This document shows positions 5,637-10,111 of a stretch of 10,111 nucleotides of DNA, in pieces (within the stretch, counting starts at the first letter, position 1; each line of letters begins with the position of its first letter). The translations under genes were made by a program, and so were the position numbers. The notes beneath the pieces are model-generated. The model was not told where the DNA came from. It worked only from the letters and a program-made list of their open reading frames with translations, and made no database searches. This DNA comes from Aliicoccus sp041838435 (GTDB taxonomy: Bacteria; Bacillota; Bacilli; Staphylococcales; Salinicoccaceae), in the NCBI GenBank assembly GCA_041838435.1, contig JBGYPO010000136.1, positions 1-10,111 of the forward strand. The letters are read 5' to 3'.

Positions 5637-5752
5637 CCTACAATAACACGATTTATAGAGCATCAATGAGTGCACAAGCCATTTTTCATAAGTTTCCAAT
5701 ATTTAAATGATATGATTCTATCATCTGATAAAAATACATATGGAGGTGTGTC

Positions 5753-6673
5753 ATGGCTGCGAAGCGACCTTGGTTGATTTACGTAATGGTGTTTTCTGTC
5801 ACGGTGATATGGGGACTGAATGTCGTTATGTTAAAGGTGCTGGTTGAAAACCTACCGCCCCAAACGATGACGGGTTTTAGAATTTTACTCGCCGGTATTA
5901 CAGCTTTTTTAATTGTGGTTGCGGGCAATCAATTTAGACGTATGTCGAAATATGAAACGACCTACACATTGCTCGGTGCATTATTTGGCGTCACGCTGCA
6001 TCACTTGTTCATGGCATACGGTCTGACGATGGTCGATGCTTCAACGGCAGCACTGCTTTTAGCACTTGTGCCGCTCACCACTGCAATTTTCGGGTTATTG
6101 TTTTTAGGTGAAATGATGACATGGATGCGATTAATCGGATTTGTGCTTGCCATTATTGGTGTATTCTTCATTCAGAGCAGTGGACTGGACGGTTTCTCGA
6201 TTTCTTTGGGTGAGATCATCATATTTTTAGCGATGATTACGCAGGCAGTGAGTTTTATATTTGTGAAAAAGGCGACGTTATCCATTGATTCGAAACAGGT
6301 GACGGTTGTGATGTTACTTGCGGGAGCAATTGGCCTGCTCATCGTCAGTTTCATATTTGAACCGGGCGGCATTGGACAGATGTTTGACGCACCACTTTGG
6401 GTATACGGTGTATTTTTCTTCTCCGGTATTTTTGCGACGGGTGCAGGTTATACGATTTTTAACAGAGGTATTGAGCAGATCGGTGCGAGTCAGACGGTTA
6501 TATTTAATAACTTCATTCCATTTTTCGGTGTCGTCTTCTCAGTTATCTTTTTAGGGGATAATATTTACATGTCGCAGATGTATGGGTTTATCTTCATTGT
6601 GCTCGGTGTACTGTTTGGTACGGGGTATATTGAACGTACGGTGTTGAAACGGCGACGGCTTAATAGAGAGTAA
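5753..6673 (+). CDS. DMT-superfamily permease (EamA/RhaT type)
   Basis: A 306-aa inner-membrane protein with about ten membrane segments arranged as two EamA repeats, roughly 10-140 and 152-290. Each repeat ends in the family's FLG-acidic motif: FLGE at 117-120 and FLGD at 266-269. The first segment has TVIWGLNVVMLK, the usual EamA opening, and the C-terminus is a positively charged cytosolic tail. These proteins export amino acids or other small metabolites, or carry drugs, but sequence alone does not give the substrate. GGAGG sits 6 bases before the ATG. No clear promoter could be fixed in the 160 bases before it. A second transporter gene follows in the same direction, and no terminator separates them, so read-through is possible. 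Confidence 0.92.
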   Translation: MAAKRPWLIYVMVFSVTVIWGLNVVMLKVLVENLPPQTMTGFRILLAGITAFLIVVAGNQFRRMSKYETTYTLLGALFGVTLHHLFMAYGLTMVDASTAALLLALVPLTTAIFGLLFLGEMMTWMRLIGFVLAIIGVFFIQSSGLDGFSISLGEIIIFLAMITQAVSFIFVKKATLSIDSKQVTVVMLLAGAIGLLIVSFIFEPGGIGQMFDAPLWVYGVFFFSGIFATGAGYTIFNRGIEQIGASQTVIFNNFIPFFGVVFSVIFLGDNIYMSQMYGFIFIVLGVLFGTGYIERTVLKRRRLNRE

Positions 6674-6698
6674 AAATGCGTGACTTTCCATTTTGTTT

Positions 6699-6704
6699 TA
6701 TAAT
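6699..6704 (+). promoter_or_regulatory. -10 box before the TauE/SafE-type gene
   Basis: A perfect TATAAT lies in the 76-base gap, 45 bases before the chosen start. No -35 hexamer sits at a good distance; GTGACT (6680-6685) is only 13 bases away. The gene may be transcribed from here, by read-through from the permease gene, or both. Confidence 0.4.
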
Positions 6705-6749
6705 AGTAAATACTTTTAAATTAAAACTTTGGAAAGTGAGTTGGATAAA

Positions 6750-7472
6750 ATGCCGAGCGACTTAGTGGTATTACTCACTATCGTGCTGTTTGCTTCAAGC
6801 CTGCAGGCAAGTACGGGTTATGGATTCTCAATGATTGGTACGCCGATATTAATGATGGTGTATCCAGCACATACGGCAATTCAAATTAATATTATATTAT
6901 CGATTGTGTTATCTGGACTGATGATTTACAACATTAGAAAAGAAGTGGATACGAAGCTTCTAAAACGGTTAATTGTCGGAAGTTTTCCCGGGATAATCAT
7001 TGGTATTTTGATTTATTTATACCTGGATATTGACTGGCTGAAATTTTCTGTCGGTCTGATTATTTTAATTGTGACGCTCATGATTATATTTAGAGTAGAT
7101 ATTGAGCGTTCGATGCGAAAAGATTATACGACAGGTGGTATGTCCGGGACGATGACGACGAGCATCGGTGTACCGGGTCCACCGCTGTTGTTATATTTCT
7201 CAGGCTCTCACATGGAGATGACCACGCTGCGCAGTACGACGCTTGCGTTCTACTTATTTATATTTACTGTGAGTTTAGGCATGCAGGTGACGTTTGGCGG
7301 GACGAGTGCGCGGATTTGGACAGAGGCATTGATTGCAGTGCCTGCACTTATCATCGGTATTGTTGTCGGACAGTTGATCTTTAAACGCATTCACCAGTCG
7401 CTATTCTTTGTTATCACATATATTATTTTAATTGCCTCAGGTTTATATTTAATGACGTCAATATTTATATAA
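6750..7472 (+). CDS. TauE/SafE-family membrane permease
   Basis: A 240-aa membrane protein with seven to eight hydrophobic segments, the usual size for the family. It shows the two half-repeat motifs of TauE/SafE proteins: STGYGFSMIGTPIL at 21-34 and GGMSGTMTTSIGVPGPPLLLYF spread over 129-150, with the typical GxPGP turn. Members export sulfite, sulfonates or related anions, but many have no known substrate, so no sulfur role is claimed here. An in-frame TTG (6729) would add seven residues; the ATG at 6750 is preferred because GGAAAGTGAG lies just upstream of it at a workable distance and the added residues are polar and lack family character. A strong terminator follows the gene. Confidence 0.88.
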   Translation: MPSDLVVLLTIVLFASSLQASTGYGFSMIGTPILMMVYPAHTAIQINIILSIVLSGLMIYNIRKEVDTKLLKRLIVGSFPGIIIGILIYLYLDIDWLKFSVGLIILIVTLMIIFRVDIERSMRKDYTTGGMSGTMTTSIGVPGPPLLLYFSGSHMEMTTLRSTTLAFYLFIFTVSLGMQVTFGGTSARIWTEALIAVPALIIGIVVGQLIFKRIHQSLFFVITYIILIASGLYLMTSIFI

Positions 7473-7476
7473 AAAT

Positions 7477-7512
7477 ACCCGGCTATAAAGTCCTGTGACT
7501 CTATAACCGGGT
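7477..7512. terminator. Bidirectional terminator between the TauE/SafE gene and the phosphoesterase gene
   Basis: A stem with ACCCGG/CCGGGT at its base, an internal TATA/TATA run and a GTC/GAC top around a CTGT loop, with two mismatches. T-rich tracts follow on both strands (GTTATTATTTTA to the right, TATTTTTATAT to the left). It lies 4 bases after one stop and 14 bases from the other. Confidence 0.9.
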
Positions 7513-7526
7513 GTTATTATTTTATC

Positions 7527-9443
7527 TTATTTATTAATTTCATACGTGTGAACGAGTGTCGTTTCACGATTTTCTAAATCTTCACCGACAACTTGATACA
7601 ACTTGTATGATACTGCGTCAGAACTTACATCGATAACAGCGTAGTGCTGCATGTTAGATTCACGCGCATTCGAGTGGCCGTCTGAGTAGAATGATGAGCG
7701 GAATGGCTGTTCTTCAGTTAATAATAACTCTCTGTAATTATTAATATCATCTTCCGTTACTTCATAATCAAACAGGTCTTCATATGTGTCATCGATATCT
7801 TCTTCTTCAAGAATCCAGTCAAAACTCTGGTTGCTGTAGATTGCGTCATATGTTTTTGTACCCGCAGTATTCGGGATAAAGAACACTGTACCTTCCGGAC
7901 TTGTAAATGTTGTTGTATCACCGTCTGTTTCGCCCGGGGTTGCAACTTCAGCGTTACCGAACACGTCAGGGTTATGTGTCAACGCATGTGAAACAGATAA
8001 GTTGTGGTCGTGACCATTGAAGACCATGTCAACATCGTATTCGTCAAGCAATGCCATCAGGTCATCACGCATTAACTGAACGTTCTCATCTTCTAAAGAG
8101 TGATATGAAGCGGAGAATAAAGGTCTGTGATAAGTCACGAATACCCAATCAATTTCTCCATTTTCACGAGCTTCCTGAGCTGCCTGAAGTTCACCTTCAA
8201 ACCACTCTAACTGATTTTCTAAAATAGCTGGTGCAATATCTTCATCAGATTCATTATCCTGCTCAGTGTTTAACACGATAAACTGCACGCCGTTATATCT
8301 TGATGTATATGCAACACCTGAAGTCATGCCTTCTACTGCATTATCAGTATTGATATGATCAATGAAGTTATCATTGTCATGGTTACCCGTTACAAATAAG
8401 TGAGGCATTGCATTGTTCAGTGGAAGTAATGCATCCAACGTTAGATTCCACTCTGTATCGTTCCAATCATCATTGACAACGTCTCCTGAAAGCAATGCGA
8501 ATCTTGCATCCTGTGCATCCACGTTATCTAACATCGATTGAACAGTCGCTCTTGAATATTCAGCTTCTGAACGCTGATGTTCAGATGAGAACGCGTTTTG
8601 TGTATCTGTGTAGTGGATGAATGTGAAATCTTCAGCATCATCAGCTGCAGTCGTAAATGTTGCTTCTTCAGAGATTTCACCGTCAATATTGCCGACAGCA
8701 TAGTGATACACCGTGCCTGGTGTAAGGTCTGTTGCTGTTACTTTATATGCTGTTTCTGTAAATGCTGGATAAGGAAGTGCGATTGAGTAGTTGTCGTATC
8801 CTTTATCGAGCCACAGAAGGTTATCTTCTGTGAACACTTCATCCGTGTAATAACCGACAACGTCATCTGGATTATCAACTGCGATGAATGGTTCACGATC
8901 GCTTGTCATCGCTTCATCTTCTTCATCATCCCACATAATTGCATAGACGTAATGACCGCTTTCAGTTGTTTGGATATGGAAAGCATCATCAATTTCATGG
9001 ATTTCAGGCTCAAATTCTACAGCTTCTTCAATAGATGAACCGTCCTCCCAAATGTATAGCACCGCGTTTTCATCGACATCTGTCGTATGCCATTGGAAGT
9101 GCATTGAAGTCGATGGGTCAGCCGTTAAGTTTGTTGTAATTCTGTTCGGCGTATTGTTCACAGTTGCCTCTTGAACCGCTGGATTTTCCTGAGTAACTTC
9201 AGCAGTTTCGCCGCCAATAGTTACAGCAACGATATTGCCGTCCTCATCAAACTCAAATCCATCATTTTCCGTGATTGCATCTTCAGAATAAGCAGGATCG
9301 TTTGCACGCGCTTCGTTGGCGTTAAGTGTGTCTTCAGTAATAGCACCCTCAGTGACTGTTTCTGCGAATGCATTGTATGTAACAACTGATAAAACAGTTG
9401 AAGCGAGTATTGAAGCTAATGCCAATTTCTTAAAAGATTTCAT
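7527..9443 (-). CDS. Secreted purple-acid-phosphatase-like metallophosphoesterase
   Basis: A 638-aa exported enzyme. Residues 1-27 are a Sec signal peptide (KK at the start, hydrophobic core, cleavage after AFA). Residues about 28-95 are an acidic linker; about 98-265 resemble the fibronectin-like N-terminal domains of purple acid phosphatases; and about 272-500 are a calcineurin-like phosphoesterase. All metal-binding blocks are seen: D280-T-Q282, G320-D321, G353-N-H-D356, H439 (in YHR), and G477-H-D-H480. The first block has glutamine where many family members have histidine, as in other DTQ-type members. The whole protein is very rich in Asp and Glu, which suits a salty or exposed setting. 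No LPxTG or C-terminal anchor is present, so it should be released. AAGGGAG (9450-9456) is the ribosome binding site. It probably frees phosphate from organic esters; a PhoP-like array lies upstream. Confidence 0.92.
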   Translation of the reverse strand: MKSFKKLALASILASTVLSVVTYNAFAETVTEGAITEDTLNANEARANDPAYSEDAITENDGFEFDEDGNIVAVTIGGETAEVTQENPAVQEATVNNTPNRITTNLTADPSTSMHFQWHTTDVDENAVLYIWEDGSSIEEAVEFEPEIHEIDDAFHIQTTESGHYVYAIMWDDEEDEAMTSDREPFIAVDNPDDVVGYYTDEVFTEDNLLWLDKGYDNYSIALPYPAFTETAYKVTATDLTPGTVYHYAVGNIDGEISEEATFTTAADDAEDFTFIHYTDTQNAFSSEHQRSEAEYSRATVQSMLDNVDAQDARFALLSGDVVNDDWNDTEWNLTLDALLPLNNAMPHLFVTGNHDNDNFIDHINTDNAVEGMTSGVAYTSRYNGVQFIVLNTEQDNESDEDIAPAILENQLEWFEGELQAAQEARENGEIDWVFVTYHRPLFSASYHSLEDENVQLMRDDLMALLDEYDVDMVFNGHDHNLSVSHALTHNPDVFGNAEVATPGETDGDTTTFTSPEGTVFFIPNTAGTKTYDAIYSNQSFDWILEEEDIDDTYEDLFDYEVTEDDINNYRELLLTEEQPFRSSFYSDGHSNARESNMQHYAVIDVSSDAVSYKLYQVVGEDLENRETTLVHTYEINK

Positions 9444-9480
9444 GATATGCTCCCTTAAGAATATTTGTTCTTACAGAGCA

Positions 9481-9534
9481 ATTATATTTATACAATGTAA
9501 ATATGCAGTTAAGGTATTCCAAATTGTTTGTAAA
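9481..9534 (-). promoter_or_regulatory. PhoP-box-like tandem repeats and -10 of the phosphoesterase gene
   Basis: Read leftward, four hexamers TTTACA (9529-9534), TTTGGA (9518-9523), TTAACT (9507-9512) and TTTACA (9496-9501) are each separated by exactly 5 bases. This is the TT(A/T/C)ACA direct-repeat layout bound by PhoP in Bacillus subtilis. A TATAAT -10 follows at 9481-9486 (or TATAAA at 9487-9492). With a start near 9474, the repeats cover about -22 to -60, as in known PhoP-activated promoters, and there is no separate -35. PhoP control is inference. Confidence 0.6.
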
Positions 9535-9577
9535 TCTATGATTCAAACGGATAAAATTACTCGTTTATGAAATATAA

Positions 9578-9619
9578 AAAGCACGTGTATTCAATTGTGA
9601 AGTTGAATGCACGTGCTTT
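9578..9619 (-). terminator. Rho-independent terminator after the 127-aa gene
   Basis: Arms 9581-9594 and 9603-9616 pair along 14 positions with one G-T wobble (GCACGTG at the base). It begins right after the stop codon of the gene to its right and is followed leftward by T5. A short T run on the other side could let it act weakly in the other direction. Confidence 0.9.
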
Positions 9620-9620
9620 G

Positions 9621-10004
9621 TTATTCTTTCCGTTTAAGTTTGAGCAGGTTTGCACCATGCTCGACGACTTTATATTTGCGTAATGTATGAAGTGCGCCAA
9701 CGCCGCCTCCGGCAACGGCTACCACTATTGCAGTCTTTGCAGCAGGTGGTCCGAGTACTGCTACAGCAGCTGAAGCGGATGACATAATTGCAGCTGTTGT
9801 AATAGGTGTAGCGAGGCCGGCTGTCGAACCTTTGACCACTATTGCGGCAACAGCGGTTGAGATTGCGGCAATCGTAATCCCCCAGGCAAGTTTACCCGTG
9901 GCTTTAATACGTATCACTTTATTTGCAAGATCACCTTCGATTAAGATGAACTCTTCTTTTTCTTTTAACGCTTTTCCAAGCGCTTTGTTATCCTTTATTG
10001 TCAT
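9621..10004 (-). CDS. Ala/Gly-rich membrane protein of unknown function (127 aa)
   Basis: The protein has a charged N-terminal region (1-38), then three hydrophobic stretches rich in Ala, Val, Ile and Gly (about 39-58, 67-85 and 88-107), then a basic tail ending LKLKRKE. The last stretch contains AVAGGGVGAL, a small-residue run of the kind that packs helices tightly. No signal-peptide cleavage site or catalytic motif is visible. AAGGGG (10012-10017) lies 7 bases before the ATG, and a good promoter and a tight terminator make it a one-gene unit. I do not recognise the family. The low-complexity helices could suit a small membrane-bound or stress-related protein, but no function is proposed. 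Confidence 0.8.
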   Translation of the reverse strand: MTIKDNKALGKALKEKEEFILIEGDLANKVIRIKATGKLAWGITIAAISTAVAAIVVKGSTAGLATPITTAAIMSSASAAVAVLGPPAAKTAIVVAVAGGGVGALHTLRKYKVVEHGANLLKLKRKE

Positions 10005-10068
10005 TCAGACACCCCTTGGTATGACTAATTCTTAACGTCTAGAGGAAAATATATCATCGGTAGCTTAT

Positions 10069-10097
10069 TTTATAACAATTTGAGTGGTGAGTGTTAA
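10069..10097 (-). promoter_or_regulatory. Sigma-A promoter of the 127-aa membrane protein gene
   Basis: Read leftward, TTAACA (10092-10097) and TATAAA (10069-10074) are 17 bases apart, each matching the consensus at five of six positions. The predicted start is near 10062, giving a leader of about 57 bases. Confidence 0.7.
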
Positions 10098-10111
10098 CAG
10101 AATGACTTATT

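Noticed and set aside
5712..5724. ATGAT-TCT-ATCAT inverted repeat upstream of the DMT permease gene
   Set aside because: Only five bases per arm in AT-rich DNA, with no second copy and no regulator next to it; easily due to chance.
2869..5752. Mobile element carrying the two Fic genes
   Set aside because: No transposase, integrase, terminal inverted repeats or target duplications could be found, so insertion is suggested only by the gene remnant and base composition.
9171..9570. Rightward open frames opposite the start of the phosphoesterase gene
   Set aside because: They overlap the signal peptide and promoter region of a clear secreted enzyme on the other strand; the products are Ser/Cys-rich with no domain, as expected for antisense frames.

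Overview
The window looks like a chromosomal accessory region of a low-GC Gram-positive coccus, most likely a member of the Staphylococcaceae (Jeotgalicoccus/Salinicoccus-like is my best guess). This rests on the AT-rich DNA, strong AGGAGG-type ribosome binding sites, TATAAT boxes, hairpin-plus-T-run terminators, and a very acidic secreted protein that fits a salt-tolerant host. No rRNA, tRNA, CRISPR array, transposase or integrase is visible.

Layout: (1) Positions 1-1950 hold a small regulated catabolic locus. A leftward operon encodes an RraA/HMG-aldolase-family protein and the start of an NAD(P)-dependent hydroxyacid-type dehydrogenase that runs off the left edge. A divergent RpiR-family regulator lies on the other side of a 197-bp control region. 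That region has a sigma-A promoter, two 16-bp TGTAA-N6-TTACA palindromes at and after the predicted transcription start, and a cre-like CcpA box on the -35, so a local regulator plus catabolite control is the likely scheme. (2) Positions 2031-2868 hold a leftward pair: a previously easy-to-miss 55-aa basic protein whose end overlaps the start of a PAP2-type membrane phosphatase.

(3) Positions 2943-5592 look like a gene-turnover spot. They contain a class I Fic toxin with its 52-aa GTG-initiated VbhA-like antitoxin, immediately upstream of a 29-codon remnant of an AhpD/carboxymuconolactone decarboxylase-type gene that kept its terminator. Next come an SDR oxidoreductase with no recognisable ribosome binding site, a GC-rich junction segment, and a second, class II (self-inhibited) Fic protein. 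(4) Positions 5753-7472 hold two rightward membrane transporters, a DMT/EamA permease and a TauE/SafE-type permease. (5) Positions 7527-9534 hold a secreted metallophosphoesterase preceded by four hexamers in exact 11-bp phase that look like a PhoP box, so phosphate-starvation control is likely. (6) Positions 9621-10097 hold a 127-aa alanine/glycine-rich membrane protein of unknown function with its own promoter and terminator.

The points most worth checking are the paired RpiR operators, the PhoP-like tandem array, the two Fic systems of different class with the short antitoxin, and the decayed or recombined junctions around them.
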